The translations under genes were made by a program, and so were the position numbers. This document shows, in pieces, positions 1-9,579 of a stretch of 60,862 nucleotides of DNA; position 1 is the stretch's first letter; the number at the start of each line of letters is the position of its first letter. The stretch spans positions 1-60,862 of the forward strand of contig NZ_QUEM01000023.1 in NCBI RefSeq assembly GCF_003477995.1, in the 5' to 3' direction. The notes under the pieces were generated by a model. It made no database searches and was not told the origin of the DNA. It was given only the letters and a program-made list of their open reading frames with translations. This stretch comes from Bacteroides sp. OF04-15BH. GTDB lineage: Bacteria; Bacteroidota; Bacteroidia; Bacteroidales; Bacteroidaceae.

Positions 1-26
1 CCGTGGGAGAGTAGGTAGCCGCCACT
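1..26 (+). rRNA. rrf: 5S ribosomal RNA, 3' end only (partial)
   Basis: The first bases (GTGGGAGAGTAGG then GCCGCC) match the conserved 3' arm of Bacteroidales 5S rRNA, and an intrinsic terminator follows directly. The rest of the rRNA operon lies outside the window. The exact 3' end, about 24-28, is an estimate. Confidence 0.8.
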
Positions 27-37
27 TTTAAATGATG

Positions 38-76
38 AATCCCTTCAGAGAGCAATCTCCGGAGGGATTCTTTTTT
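38..76 (+). terminator. Intrinsic terminator of the rRNA operon
   Basis: A 13-bp stem (38-50 with 57-69, one mismatch and one wobble) closes a 6-nt loop and is followed by a six-T run at 71-76. It lies just after the 5S end. Confidence 0.85.
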
Positions 77-385
77 GTATCTATCCTATATAATGAGTCG
101 CTATCGAGAAGCATTATTTCATACTCCCAAGTCTTCAAGTCTTTTTAGTAGAGAAGAGTATATACCTCTGCATCGAATTGTGATGCGATTTTCTTTAGTT
201 CTTTCAGAATTCTCAAAATTCGAAGGAAAGCTTTATTTCTTCAGAAAACTGAACTTTTAGTCAAGTTTTGCAATAGATATAAGACTATGGTTGTGCATTA
301 GTGAAACGTAAGAAGAAAGTTATGATCTTTATAGATGTTTCACTCAGAGACAAATGAAAATACAGTTTGTGGCGTTTGCGTGTAT
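77..385. other. AT-rich intergenic stretch, no gene seen
   Basis: Spacer between the rRNA terminator and the terminator of the amylase gene. The one short plus-strand reading frame here (75-260) overlaps the rRNA terminator and has no family resemblance. No tRNA-like cloverleaf was recognised. Confidence 0.5.
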
Positions 386-446
386 AAAAAAACTGTATTC
401 AACCAGCTTGAAAGAAATAACCACTCTTTGAAGCGATTGAATACAG
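386..446 (-). terminator. Intrinsic terminator after the GH13 amylase gene
   Basis: The arms CTGTATTCAA (393-402) and TTGAATACAG (437-446) pair perfectly, with a second imperfect inner stem. On the minus strand the hairpin is followed by seven T's (386-392 read in reverse). It sits 28 bases past the stop of the amylase gene. Confidence 0.75.
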
Positions 447-473
447 CTTGAAATATTAATCGTTTTCCGATTG

Positions 474-2153
474 TTATAGAACGAATTTCAAAATACAGCC
501 TCCATAAGCTGGAACCTGAACAGGAACGAATGAATCTGGCAGGAGGTCTACTTCGGACTTTTCTCCTGAAATCAGATCTTTTGTTGCACATTTCTCTACC
601 GGTGTTAATTTGTAGAATTCAAAGACATGGGCAGGAATGTTGACTTTAAGTTCCTGTGCAGAACCACTGAAGTTGGCAACTACAAGCAAAAGGTTGTTTT
701 TATATCTGCGAAGGAATGTAAAGCAGTTGTATACATCGAAATGATGCGGAGCCTGAACATACATCAAATCATAGAAATCGCCTTCACACAAGGCCTTTTC
801 CTTATTGCAGAGTGTCAGTACATTCTGATAGAATGTGTACAGTTCCTTTTCATCGGCAGACATGTATTTCAGGGACATGCTTCCCTTTCTCCAGCGTCTA
901 ATCGTATCCACACTCCAGTAATCGAAGATCGTAGTACGTCCGTCACGTCCGCTGAATCCTTCCTGATCCATTCCCTTCTCGCCGAATTCCTGTCCGAAAT
1001 AAATCATCATCGGATTGTTGCGCATGCAGGCAGAGACCATCAAAGGAGCTTTTCCTTTTCGTGCATCACCGGCAAAGAAATCAGAAGCAATGCGCTGCTC
1101 GTCGTGATTTTCGAGAAAATTCAGCATGTGATTCTGAATATCATCAACCTGTTGCCAGCAGGAAGTGATGTTGCCGGCTGAGGTGAATCCGCTACTTACG
1201 GCACGTAACGTGTCATACAGGCCTACCTTATCATATAAATAGTCAAAATGTCCTTGGAAGATATAGTTACGGTATTCTGCCGGATTGTAGACTTCTGCAA
1301 TGAAAATAATGGAAGGATGCAGTGCCTTAACCTGAGGAATAGCCCATCCCCAGAACTCTACCGGAACCATTTCGGCCATGTCACAACGGAAACCATCAAT
1401 GCCTTTGGCTGCCCAGAAGCAAAGAATATCCAGCATCTTTTTCCAGGTGTCGGGAATTGGATCGAAGCAGCAGGTGTGCCCGTTACAGTAATCTACACCA
1501 TAGTTCAGCTTGATGGTTTCATACCAGTCGTTCTGTCCCGGCCATGCAGAGAAGACATCATTTCCAGTAGCTTTGGCCGGACTTTCCTGATAGTCTTTCG
1601 GAGATACATTGAGATTATCCAGATGTAACGGTTCACCAGGGATATAATAGAAATTATTTTGCGGATCGAAGCCCTTGCCCTTATTGTCACGTGCTCCCAA
1701 GTCTTCAACTCCTTCGGGCTTCTGGTCGGAATGATACTGTCGTGCCACATGATTGGGTACAAAATCGATAATCATCTTCAAACCAGCCTTGTGGGTACGG
1801 TTGACGAGATTCTCGAATTCCTTCATACGGTGTTCCACTTTCACGGCCAGATCAGGATCTACATCGTAGTAATCCTTGATAGCATAAGGCGAACCGGCCT
1901 TACCTTTAACAACTGCCGGATGATCCTTCTGAATGCCGTAAGCGCTGTAATCGGTTTGCGTGGCATGTTCGATAATTCCCGTGTACCAAATGTGTGTTGC
2001 TCCCAGATGTTTGATTTCATCCAGTGCTTTTGCCGTAAAATCAGCCATCTTGCCACATCCGTTTTCTTTTATGCTTCCATTATTCTGGAGTGTTGTTGTC
2101 TTGTTTCCAAAAAGTCGGGTAAAGACCTGATATATAATTATCTTCTGGCTCAT
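474..2153 (-). CDS. GH13 alpha-amylase family glycoside hydrolase, cytoplasmic
   Basis: A 559-residue glycoside hydrolase of family 13, expected to cut or rearrange alpha-1,4-glucans. The TIM-barrel motifs are all visible: DFVPNH at about residue 130, GFRCDMAE with the nucleophile Asp258, FIAEV with the acid/base Glu287, and ENHDEQR with the stabilising Asp351. There is no signal peptide, so it should act on glycogen or imported maltodextrin in the cytoplasm. The ATG at 2153 is the first start in frame. It lies just downstream of the fabD terminator, and no clear promoter of its own was found, so expression may depend on read-through. Substrate preference within GH13 cannot be read from sequence. 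Confidence 0.9.
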   Translation of the reverse strand: MSQKIIIYQVFTRLFGNKTTTLQNNGSIKENGCGKMADFTAKALDEIKHLGATHIWYTGIIEHATQTDYSAYGIQKDHPAVVKGKAGSPYAIKDYYDVDPDLAVKVEHRMKEFENLVNRTHKAGLKMIIDFVPNHVARQYHSDQKPEGVEDLGARDNKGKGFDPQNNFYYIPGEPLHLDNLNVSPKDYQESPAKATGNDVFSAWPGQNDWYETIKLNYGVDYCNGHTCCFDPIPDTWKKMLDILCFWAAKGIDGFRCDMAEMVPVEFWGWAIPQVKALHPSIIFIAEVYNPAEYRNYIFQGHFDYLYDKVGLYDTLRAVSSGFTSAGNITSCWQQVDDIQNHMLNFLENHDEQRIASDFFAGDARKGKAPLMVSACMRNNPMMIYFGQEFGEKGMDQEGFSGRDGRTTIFDYWSVDTIRRWRKGSMSLKYMSADEKELYTFYQNVLTLCNKEKALCEGDFYDLMYVQAPHHFDVYNCFTFLRRYKNNLLLVVANFSGSAQELKVNIPAHVFEFYKLTPVEKCATKDLISGEKSEVDLLPDSFVPVQVPAYGGCILKFVL

Positions 2154-2175
2154 AGTATTTTATTTAGAATAAACG

Positions 2176-2211
2176 AAAAAGGCATCTTCCGCTTTAATTA
2201 CGAAAGATGCC
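2176..2211 (-). terminator. Intrinsic terminator after fabD
   Basis: The arms GGCATCTT (2181-2188) and AAGATGCC (2204-2211) pair, and on the minus strand the hairpin is followed by five T's (2176-2180). It lies between fabD and the amylase gene. Confidence 0.7.
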
Positions 2212-2225
2212 CGTATTGATTTTGA

Positions 2226-3119
2226 TTATAAGATTCCGTGAACAGAAACGTCCTGACCTTTCGCAATTTTGCCGATCATTCCTTGCAAAGCCTTTCCCGG
2301 ACCACACTCGGTGAAGTCATTGGCACCGGCTGCAATCATATTCTGCACCTCCTGAGTCCATTTTACAGAAGCTGTAAGCTGGGCAATCAGGTTAGCCTTG
2401 ATTTCTTCCGGTTCTACGTGTGCCTGAGCATCTACATTCTGATAAACGGCGCATTTAGGTTTGCTGAAACTTATTGCCTCGATAGCAGCCTGCAGTTCTT
2501 CTTTGGCCGGCTGCATCAGAGGAGAGTGGAACGCACCGCCTACGGCCAGAACCAAAGCACGTTTGGCACCAGCTTCCTTCAGTTTGGCACATGCCGCATT
2601 AACTGCGTCAATGTTTCCACTGATTACCAGCTGTCCCGGGCAATTATAGTTAGCCGGAACTACAATGTTTCCTTCAGAACTTACTTCACTGCATACCTGT
2701 TCGATAGTAGCATCGTCCAAACCAACAATGGCAGCCATGGTTGAAGGAGCCATCTCACAAGCTTTCTGCATGGCCTGAGCACGGGCATAAACCAACTTCA
2801 AACCATCTTCAAAGCTCAACGCTCCAGCTGCAACCAGAGCAGAAAGCTCACCTAATGAATGTCCGGCAACCATATCCGGTGCGAAAGCCTCGCCCATGCA
2901 AAGAGCAGAGATTACTGAATGCAAAAATACAGCAGGCTGTGTTACTTTTGTCTGTTTCAGTTCTTCGTCGGTTCCGCTGAACATGATGTCAGTGATGCGG
3001 AAGCCTAATATCTCGTTTGCTTTTTCAAAAAGTTCTTTGGCCAGTGGGTTGTTCTCATACAAGTCTTTGCCCATTCCCACAAATTGGGCTCCCTGTCCGG
3101 GAAAAACAAATGCTTTCAT
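2226..3119 (-). CDS. fabD: Malonyl-CoA:ACP transacylase
   Basis: A 297-residue FabD, the usual length. It moves malonyl groups from CoA to acyl carrier protein, the entry step of fatty acid synthesis, in the cytoplasm. Visible features are the N-terminal FPGQGAQ motif, the nucleophile Ser88 in GHSLGE, Arg113 and the catalytic His198 in GGAFHSP. It stands alone here rather than in a fab operon, with its own promoter-like element and terminator. The ATG start gives a predicted leader of roughly 28 nt. Confidence 0.96.
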   Translation of the reverse strand: MKAFVFPGQGAQFVGMGKDLYENNPLAKELFEKANEILGFRITDIMFSGTDEELKQTKVTQPAVFLHSVISALCMGEAFAPDMVAGHSLGELSALVAAGALSFEDGLKLVYARAQAMQKACEMAPSTMAAIVGLDDATIEQVCSEVSSEGNIVVPANYNCPGQLVISGNIDAVNAACAKLKEAGAKRALVLAVGGAFHSPLMQPAKEELQAAIEAISFSKPKCAVYQNVDAQAHVEPEEIKANLIAQLTASVKWTQEVQNMIAAGANDFTECGPGKALQGMIGKIAKGQDVSVHGIL

Positions 3120-3153
3120 TGTGTGATATGTTTTTGATTAATATTCCTGCGGG

Positions 3154-3161
3154 CAAAGTTA
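3154..3161 (-). promoter_or_regulatory. -7 element of the likely fabD promoter
   Basis: On the minus strand this reads TAACTTTG, a match to the Bacteroides -7 consensus TAnnTTTG, 35 bases before the fabD ATG. No clean -33 TTTG is seen at the usual spacing. Confidence 0.5.
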
Positions 3162-3320
3162 CTAATAAAAAGTGAGATTTAGAAAAATGTAGTCAGGTTA
3201 TTGGAGTTTTATGGTCTGAATAGCATCTGGCTGAAGATGTATTATTAAAAAGATAAGCATACAAAAGTGATATCTTCAAATACTCAAAAAGAAAGTATTG
3301 GAACCGGGAAAAGAGCAAGG

Positions 3321-4142
3321 CTATTTTATAATGGCCTTGTGGGGATTAAAGAAGTGGTTCAGCGGTCCATGTCCGTGGCCAAACTGGATGTCAGCGCCCG
3401 CTTTTAATGCTTCTGTCAAGAAAGCCTTACCGTATTGAATTGCCTCAGACAAAGGAAAGCCCTGTGCAATATAAGTGGCAATAGCAGAAGAAAGAGTGCA
3501 TCCTGTGCCGTGTGTATTGGCTGTTATGATCTGTTTCTCGGAAAAACTGATGGAAGACAAAGAGGTGTTCTCAGAAAAAAGTATATCTTTCATTTCACCG
3601 TCAGTGCGATGGCCTCCTTTGATCAATACATTCTGACAACCCATCCGGAGGAGCTTTTCGGCAGCTTTCTGTAACGAGCTTTCATCGGTGATGGAGACAC
3701 CGCTCAATATTTGGGCTTCGGGCAAGTTGGGAGTGAGCAAATAACACAAGGGAATCAGTTCTTGCGTGATTTGCTGCAATGCTTCGGGACTAGCCAGAGG
3801 ATATCCGGAGCTCGACACCAGTACCGGATCAAAAACAATGGGTGTTTGTTTTATCGGTTCCAGTTCCCGACAGATGGCCTGAATAATCGCGGCATCGGTT
3901 ACCATTCCTATTTTAACGGCATCAGGTTGTGCATCGGTTCTGACAGTACTGATCTGTTGGCCTACAATATCGGCCGGGACAGGATGTACGGCCGATACGC
4001 CACAAGTATTCTGCACGGTTACGGCTGTAATTACCGAAGATGCATAGCCCCCCAGAGCCGATATCGTCTTGATGTCGGCCTGAATACCGGCGCCGCCACT
4101 ACAGTCGGATCCGGCAATGGTCATTACGTGTACGTATTTCAT
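3321..4142 (-). CDS. thiD: Hydroxymethylpyrimidine/phosphomethylpyrimidine kinase
   Basis: A 273-residue ThiD of the ribokinase fold, phosphorylating HMP and HMP-P for thiamine synthesis in the cytoplasm. The N-terminal substrate loop (AGSDCSGGAGIQAD) and the C-terminal anion-hole and catalytic motif NTHGTGCTLSSA are both intact. It starts 26 bases after the stop of the Gfo/Idh/MocA gene and should be on the same transcript, so it is expressed apart from the other thi genes. No thiamine (TPP) riboswitch was seen in front of either gene. Confidence 0.95.
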   Translation of the reverse strand: MKYVHVMTIAGSDCSGGAGIQADIKTISALGGYASSVITAVTVQNTCGVSAVHPVPADIVGQQISTVRTDAQPDAVKIGMVTDAAIIQAICRELEPIKQTPIVFDPVLVSSSGYPLASPEALQQITQELIPLCYLLTPNLPEAQILSGVSITDESSLQKAAEKLLRMGCQNVLIKGGHRTDGEMKDILFSENTSLSSISFSEKQIITANTHGTGCTLSSAIATYIAQGFPLSEAIQYGKAFLTEALKAGADIQFGHGHGPLNHFFNPHKAIIK

Positions 4143-4168
4143 GAATGGTAAGTCAGACAGAAAGAATA

Positions 4169-5362
4169 TTATTTATGAAACTGGAATCCGGGAATCAGTT
4201 GCCAGCGTCCGCGGGTGAAATCCGGGATCTCTATCGGTTGTCCGCCCAAGGCTGCCGACTGGGCACTTAATTGCGTGATGCAAGACCATTCGGCTGCATC
4301 ATACACATCCATATCCAGAGGCAATCCGTTCCGCAGACAATAGATCAGGCGTCGGTCCATAATATAGTTCATTTCATTGGTTGCTCCGGCAGCCTTACCT
4401 TCTTCGCCCAATGTTGCCGACAGAGGATGCTGATACTTTTTCAAGAAAAAGTCTGCATTCTTTTCTTCCGGCATTTCGTCCAGACAGACACAGGGCACTG
4501 GATATTTCTGTGTAAAGCCTTTGGTTCCACATGTGGTCTGCAAACGGCTGTACGGGCGTGGTGTGAACACATCGTACTGCAACAAAATAGAAACTCCCTT
4601 TTCCGTACGGATCAGCGTATTGTTAATCATCGGGCTTCCTTTTTCCGTTTTGCCCGGCATGGAAACCAGATACTTCAGACGGTCTCCGCGATGGATATTC
4701 AGCAGTTGGGCAATTGGGCCCAAACCGTGAGTCGGGTAGGGATTTCCCTGAAAGCCCTGGCAATATTCTGCCATCCATCCATTGAAATATCCTCCGTTGG
4801 CGGTATCCGCATGGTAGCGTTCACGTAAATCATGAATATAAGCTCCCTCGCAATGAGTAATGTCTCCCAGCATGCCGCTTTGAGCCATGCGGAGTGTCAT
4901 CAGGGCGAAAGGGTCGTAGCAACAGTTCTCCAGCATAAAGCAATGCCGTTGTGTCTGTTCTGCTGTTTCCACAATATTCCAGCAGTCCTCCACCGTCATG
5001 GCCAGCGGCACTTCCACGGCCACATGCTTTCCCTGTTCCATAGCCTCTATGGCCATGGAAGCATGCGTATTCCAATCGGTGCAGATATAAATCAGATCTA
5101 TATCCGGGATGCGACAGACCTTACGCCAGTCCTCATCTCCGGTAAACATTTTGCAGTTGCTGTGTACAGAATTACTGATTACTTCGTGTGCTTTGCTGAT
5201 GTTATCCGGATTCAGATCGCAGATTGCAGTAATCTTGACTCCATTCTGTATCATGTAACGCTTCAATGTAGCCAGTCCACGGTTGCCCATGCCGATAAAG
5301 GCCATACGCACTTCCGGAATGGCATCACAACGCAGATTCAATACATGATTTATGCTATTCAT
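4169..5362 (-). CDS. Gfo/Idh/MocA family oxidoreductase, GH109-like
   Basis: About 397 residues with an N-terminal Rossmann fold (MAFIGMGNRGLATLKRY, the NAD-binding glycine loop) and the family signature TDWNTHASMAIEAMEQGKH followed by EVPLAM. This pattern is typical of the branch that includes GH109 alpha-N-acetylgalactosaminidases, which use bound NAD in hydrolysis. There is no signal peptide, so it would be cytoplasmic. The ATG at 5362 is chosen over an upstream TTG at 5392 because a promoter -7 box overlaps the TTG. It heads an operon with thiD. Whether it is a GH109 glycosidase or a plain sugar dehydrogenase is open. Confidence 0.85.
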   Translation of the reverse strand: MNSINHVLNLRCDAIPEVRMAFIGMGNRGLATLKRYMIQNGVKITAICDLNPDNISKAHEVISNSVHSNCKMFTGDEDWRKVCRIPDIDLIYICTDWNTHASMAIEAMEQGKHVAVEVPLAMTVEDCWNIVETAEQTQRHCFMLENCCYDPFALMTLRMAQSGMLGDITHCEGAYIHDLRERYHADTANGGYFNGWMAEYCQGFQGNPYPTHGLGPIAQLLNIHRGDRLKYLVSMPGKTEKGSPMINNTLIRTEKGVSILLQYDVFTPRPYSRLQTTCGTKGFTQKYPVPCVCLDEMPEEKNADFFLKKYQHPLSATLGEEGKAAGATNEMNYIMDRRLIYCLRNGLPLDMDVYDAAEWSCITQLSAQSAALGGQPIEIPDFTRGRWQLIPGFQFHK

Positions 5363-5389
5363 CTTTCTGTTTGCTAGTTTTCCATGACA

Positions 5390-5421
5390 CAAAAATAGTA
5401 TAAAATACTGAACCGACCAAT
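5390..5421 (-). promoter_or_regulatory. Bacteroides-type promoter for the GH109-like gene and thiD
   Basis: On the minus strand: -33 ATTG (5418-5421), 20-nt spacer, -7 TATTTTTG (5390-5397). Predicted transcription start is about 5383, giving a leader of about 21 nt to the ATG at 5362. Confidence 0.6.
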
Positions 5422-5495
5422 ATCTGAAAAGGATAATCGCGATAGAAAACCGGTATTGCTGTCAAGCCGGAGTCATTGGATACGGAGAAAAACAG

Positions 5496-5541
5496 GAAAA
5501 AGGTTTTATCAGCTCATCTCTGAGTCCGATAAAACCTTTTT
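5496..5541 (-). terminator. Intrinsic terminator after the sulfatase gene
   Basis: The arms AAGGTTTTATC (around 5500-5510) and GATAAAACCTT (5528-5538) pair perfectly. T-rich runs flank both sides, so it could work in either direction. It lies just downstream of the sulfatase stop. Confidence 0.75.
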
Positions 5542-5569
5542 ATGCAAATCAGGGAATAATCAGAAAGAA

Positions 5570-7126
5570 TTAAAGTTCATCCGGATAAGGAATCAGCTCT
5601 CCGGTTTTCTTCATCGACGGTCTTTGAGCGTCGCGTTCGCGCAGATAATCAGAAAGTTCTTTTGACAGTTTCTTCACGATTTCCGGATGCTCTGCTGCCA
5701 GATCATTCTGTTCGCCGATATCTTCCTTCACATTATATAATCGGCATGTCTGAGTCTCCCAGGTATAAATCAAATGATAGTCCCCCTTCAGGATGGCAGA
5801 GTATGCGCCATAACCCTCTTCCTTATTTTGAGTTTCTCCCCAAAGGTTCGGGAAATGCCAAACCAAAGAACGGTCGCGTTTGGATTTGCCGGCTTTGAGT
5901 GCCTTGACAAAGCTCACACCGTCAATCGTCTGATAAGTCTTGTATTTCTTGATGCCTGCCATTTCCAGAATGGTCGGATAGAAATCTTCAATGAGCACTC
6001 TCTGATTGTTGATGGTGTTTCCTTTGGTCACTCCCGGCCAGTATACCATCATCGGTTCGCGCACGCCCCCCATAAAGGCAGAACCCTTTCCGGCACGGGC
6101 CGGATAATTCTGATCACGGTTTTCCTTGCCTTGACGCACATTGTTCAGGCCCTGACCTCCATTGTCGGACATAAAGAGAATAATGGTGTTTTGGGCAACT
6201 TCCGGCTGGCTTTCCAGAAAATCCAGAATATCTCCCAGACTCTTGTCCATACCTTCTACAAGAGCAGCGTAGCGGGCTTCGTTTTCATTTATCGGAGCCT
6301 TAAGCTGCTCATCATATTTGCCCCGGTAATTTCCTGAGAAGCGTTTGTCCTCATCATACGGACTATGTACTGCGTAGTGAGACATATATAAATAGAACGG
6401 GCGATCCATTTTAATGGTTTTCTGCATTTCTGCAATTGCTTCCAGAGTAAGTGCTTCTGTCAGGAAAATGTCCTGTCCGTAATATTTTTCCAGACCGTGT
6501 ACGGCAAAGCGGGAACCTTCACCGAAATTACGGGTTCCCAGATAACTTCCCGGAGCACCGTTGGCGTCGCCGGCAATGTTTACGTCAAAGCCCATGTTGT
6601 GAGGGTTGGCGCCCGGAGTAGTTCGGGCTCCGAAATGAGCCTTTCCGCAATGAATTGTGCGGTATCCGTTGTTCTTCAATACCTGAGGAAGTGCTGTAAT
6701 GGCGGTAGAATTATTGATCTTGCCGGCACAACTGTCCGGCTGGATTCCGTTGAAGTTCCATTCCGGAAGATCAATCACATTGCTCGTTTCATCTGTTTTC
6801 TGATTCAGTTCCAGGGTCCAGTTCGTAACCCGATGACGCGAAGCGTTCATTCCCGACATCAGACTGCAACGGGTGGGCGATGAGATGGCACAGGCGTAAG
6901 CTTCGGTAAAGCGTACTCCCATCTGTGCCAGACGCTCCATGTTGGGAGTGTGGAAACGGTTGTTCAGGTTTGTCTTCTCATTATTGTAAAAAGGAACAGA
7001 AGTGTCCTGCCATCCCATATCATCTACCAGAAACATGATGATGTTCGGCTGCGAGTTTTTTTCTGCGCAGACCGGAACAGAAGCTGCCATCGTGGCAGTC
7101 AAAAAAGCCGTAAGATATTTGTACAT
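5570..7126 (-). CDS. Secreted arylsulfatase-type sulfatase, Ser-type FGly precursor
   Basis: A 518-residue S1-family sulfatase with an N-terminal signal peptide ending near VPVCA. Metal ligands Asp35-Asp36 lie in the LVDDMGW motif, and a second metal motif is MSDNGG. The active-site motif is Ser82-Ser-Pro-Thr-Arg, the serine form of C/S-x-P-x-R, which in anaerobes needs a radical-SAM maturase (anSME) to make formylglycine. No maturase gene is in the window. Such enzymes remove sulfate from host glycans (mucin O-glycans, glycosaminoglycans) in the periplasm. It is a single-gene unit with its own promoter and terminator and no SusC/SusD neighbours. The sulfated substrate cannot be read from sequence. 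Confidence 0.94.
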   Translation of the reverse strand: MYKYLTAFLTATMAASVPVCAEKNSQPNIIMFLVDDMGWQDTSVPFYNNEKTNLNNRFHTPNMERLAQMGVRFTEAYACAISSPTRCSLMSGMNASRHRVTNWTLELNQKTDETSNVIDLPEWNFNGIQPDSCAGKINNSTAITALPQVLKNNGYRTIHCGKAHFGARTTPGANPHNMGFDVNIAGDANGAPGSYLGTRNFGEGSRFAVHGLEKYYGQDIFLTEALTLEAIAEMQKTIKMDRPFYLYMSHYAVHSPYDEDKRFSGNYRGKYDEQLKAPINENEARYAALVEGMDKSLGDILDFLESQPEVAQNTIILFMSDNGGQGLNNVRQGKENRDQNYPARAGKGSAFMGGVREPMMVYWPGVTKGNTINNQRVLIEDFYPTILEMAGIKKYKTYQTIDGVSFVKALKAGKSKRDRSLVWHFPNLWGETQNKEEGYGAYSAILKGDYHLIYTWETQTCRLYNVKEDIGEQNDLAAEHPEIVKKLSKELSDYLRERDAQRPSMKKTGELIPYPDEL

Positions 7127-7165
7127 TGGTAAAAAGATTTATATAAGAAATACATTTCGATAGGA

Positions 7166-7197
7166 CAAAAGTAATCAAAAACAGCTGTTTTTGCAAA
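7166..7197 (-). promoter_or_regulatory. Bacteroides-type promoter for the sulfatase gene
   Basis: On the minus strand: -33 TTTG (7194-7197), 20-nt spacer, -7 TACTTTTG (7166-7173). This is a full consensus match, 40 bases before the ATG. Confidence 0.75.
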
Positions 7198-7346
7198 AAA
7201 TAGAGCCATTTCTGTGAGGAATGAAAGGAATTCCTCTGTCAGACATCCACAACACAAGCGCGCGGTGATTTTCCTGTTTTCTTCCTGTCAGACAAGCTTT
7301 TTCCGAATAACTTTTGTCTATAAATATATTTTTATAGGCTAAACGG

Positions 7347-7376
7347 TTTTTATTTTAAATAAATACATTAAATTTG
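7347..7376 (+). promoter_or_regulatory. Promoter of the GDP-fucose operon
   Basis: -33-like TTTT (7347-7350), 18-nt spacer, -7 TAAATTTG (7369-7376). The predicted start near 7383 leaves a leader of about 25 nt before the manC ATG. Confidence 0.6.
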
Positions 7377-7407
7377 TGGATTATAACCAACGTAAAATTG
7401 AGAAAAT

Positions 7408-8469
7408 ATGGCTGATCAGAATAATCATTTAGTAATTATGGCCGGAGGAATCGGTAGTCGCTTCTGGCCGATGAGTACACCGGAGAAACCCAAACAGTTT
7501 ATTGACGTATTGGGTTGTGGTCGCACACTGCTGCAGTTGACCGTTGACCGTTTCAAGGGAATCTGCAATGCAGAAAACATTTGGGTAGTTACCTCTGCCA
7601 GCTATGTAGATCTTGTACGGGAGCAGTTGCCCGAGATTCCGGAAGAGAATATTCTGAAGGAACCTTGCCGCCGCAATACGGCTCCGTGCATTGCGTATGT
7701 CAGCTGGCGCATCAAGTCGAAATGCCCTCATGCCAATATTGTGGTATCTCCAAGCGATCACATTGTGATGAACCCCACTGAGTTTCAGAGAGTGATTCAG
7801 TCTTGTCTGGGATTTGTCGGCGAGTCGGATGCCATCATTACCCTGGGTATGAAGCCTAACCGTCCGGAAACAGGATATGGTTATATTCAGGCCGATCTTT
7901 CTGCTTCTTCTGTCCGTAATAAAGAAGTGTTCCGTGTGGATTCTTTCCGCGAGAAACCGGATTTGAAGACAGCCGAGAAATATATTCAGAAAAACAACTA
8001 CTTCTGGAATGCCGGAATCTTTATCTGGAATGTAAGCACTATTGTCAATGCATTCCGCGTTTACCAGCCGGCCATTTCAGAGATTTTCGAGAGCATGCTT
8101 CCTTATTATGGCACTCCGAAGGAGCAGGAAGTCATAGACGAGAAATTCCCTCTGTGCGAAAATATCTCTGTGGACTATGCCATTATGGAAAAGGTGGAAG
8201 AAATCTTTGTGTTCCCGGCCAACTTTGGTTGGAGTGATCTGGGTACCTGGGGATCTCTTCAGGAACATGTGGCTCACGATGCTTATGGAAATGCCTGCAT
8301 CGGCAACAATATCAAGGTTTACGATACCCACAATTGTATGATTCACACCACTCAGGAAAAGAAAGTGGTTGTGCAGGGACTGGACGGATACATTGTTGCA
8401 GAAAAAGACGATACACTGCTGATTTGCAAACTTTCTGAAGAACAGAGAATCAAGCAATTCAGTGAATAA
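7408..8469 (+). CDS. manC: Mannose-1-phosphate guanylyltransferase
   Basis: A 353-residue single-domain enzyme making GDP-mannose from GTP and mannose-1-phosphate. The nucleotidyltransferase signature [14 protein letters not shown] with EKPKQF is at the N-terminus. It lacks the C-terminal cupin isomerase domain of bifunctional ManC/AlgA. It is the first gene of a three-gene operon with gmd (14-base gap) and fcl, so its product is passed to GDP-fucose synthesis. In Bacteroides GDP-fucose feeds capsule and protein O-glycan fucosylation. Confidence 0.95.
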   Translation: MADQNNHLVIMAGGIGSRFWPMSTPEKPKQFIDVLGCGRTLLQLTVDRFKGICNAENIWVVTSASYVDLVREQLPEIPEENILKEPCRRNTAPCIAYVSWRIKSKCPHANIVVSPSDHIVMNPTEFQRVIQSCLGFVGESDAIITLGMKPNRPETGYGYIQADLSASSVRNKEVFRVDSFREKPDLKTAEKYIQKNNYFWNAGIFIWNVSTIVNAFRVYQPAISEIFESMLPYYGTPKEQEVIDEKFPLCENISVDYAIMEKVEEIFVFPANFGWSDLGTWGSLQEHVAHDAYGNACIGNNIKVYDTHNCMIHTTQEKKVVVQGLDGYIVAEKDDTLLICKLSEEQRIKQFSE

Positions 8470-8483
8470 AATATAAAATAATC

Positions 8484-9566
8484 ATGGAAAAGAAAGTAGC
8501 TTTAATAACCGGTATTACCGGACAGGACGGTTCTTATCTGGCCGAATTCCTGCTGTCAAAGGGATATGAGGTACACGGAGTTTTGCGCCGCTCCTCTTCG
8601 TTCAACACAGAGCGCATCGAGCATTTGTATCTGGACGAGTGGGTACGCGACATGAAAAAGGCGCGACTGATTGAACTGCATTGGGGTGATGTGACCGATA
8701 CCAGTTCTCTGGTGCGTATCATCCGTCAGTGCCAGCCTACGGAAATCTATAACCTGGCAGCACAGAGCCATGTAAAGGTGAGCTTTGATGTTCCGGAATT
8801 TACCGCAGAAACCGATGCGATTGGAGTTTTGCGTCTGCTCGAAGCAGTACGTATTCTGGGCATGGAAAAGAAATGCCGCATCTATCAGGCATCTACCTCA
8901 GAGCTCTTTGGTAAGGTACAGGAGAAGCCACAAAAGGAAACCACACCTTTCTATCCTCGTTCACCGTATGCTGTGGCCAAGCAATATGGTTTCTGGATTG
9001 TAAAGAACTATCGTGAAAGCTACGGAATGTATTGCTGCAACGGTATTCTGTTCAATCACGAAAGCGAGCGTCGCGGCGAGAATTTTGTGACCCGTAAGAT
9101 TACTCTGGCGGCAACACGCATTGTGCAGGGTTATCAGGACAAACTGTATTTGGGAAATCTGAATGCCATGCGCGACTGGGGATATGCCAAGGATTATGTA
9201 GAGTGCATGTGGCTGATGCTTCAGCAGGACGAACCGGATGATTTCGTAATTGCTACCGGTGAATACCATTCCGTACGTGAATTTACCGAGTTGGCCTTCA
9301 AGGCATGTGGCATTGAACTCCGTTGGGAGGGAGAAGGTGTCCATGAGAAGGGTATTGACGTAGCAACCGGGCGTGTTCTTGTAGAGGTTGATCCGAAATA
9401 TTTCCGTCCTTGTGAGGTTGAGGAACTCTTGGGAGATCCGACAAAGGCCAAGACCGTATTGGGCTGGAATCCGAGAAAGACCACTTTCGAGGACTTGGTA
9501 CGCATTATGGTAGAATCCGACATGAAGTATGTCCGCAAACTGCATTTGCAGGATAAGATGGATTAA
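8484..9566 (+). CDS. gmd: GDP-mannose 4,6-dehydratase
   Basis: A 360-residue extended short-chain dehydrogenase that converts GDP-mannose to GDP-4-keto-6-deoxymannose. The NADP-binding loop GITGQDGSY is at residues 10-18, the STSELFG segment at about 137-143, and the catalytic Tyr162-x3-Lys166 follows. Its length matches the family. It sits 14 bases after manC and 13 bases before fcl, and should be co-transcribed with both. Confidence 0.97.
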   Translation: MEKKVALITGITGQDGSYLAEFLLSKGYEVHGVLRRSSSFNTERIEHLYLDEWVRDMKKARLIELHWGDVTDTSSLVRIIRQCQPTEIYNLAAQSHVKVSFDVPEFTAETDAIGVLRLLEAVRILGMEKKCRIYQASTSELFGKVQEKPQKETTPFYPRSPYAVAKQYGFWIVKNYRESYGMYCCNGILFNHESERRGENFVTRKITLAATRIVQGYQDKLYLGNLNAMRDWGYAKDYVECMWLMLQQDEPDDFVIATGEYHSVREFTELAFKACGIELRWEGEGVHEKGIDVATGRVLVEVDPKYFRPCEVEELLGDPTKAKTVLGWNPRKTTFEDLVRIMVESDMKYVRKLHLQDKMD

Positions 9567-9579
9567 GAAGCAGGGAATT

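Noticed and set aside
75..260. A 61-codon frame after the rRNA terminator
   Set aside because: It starts inside the terminator T-run and has no known relatives that I recognise.
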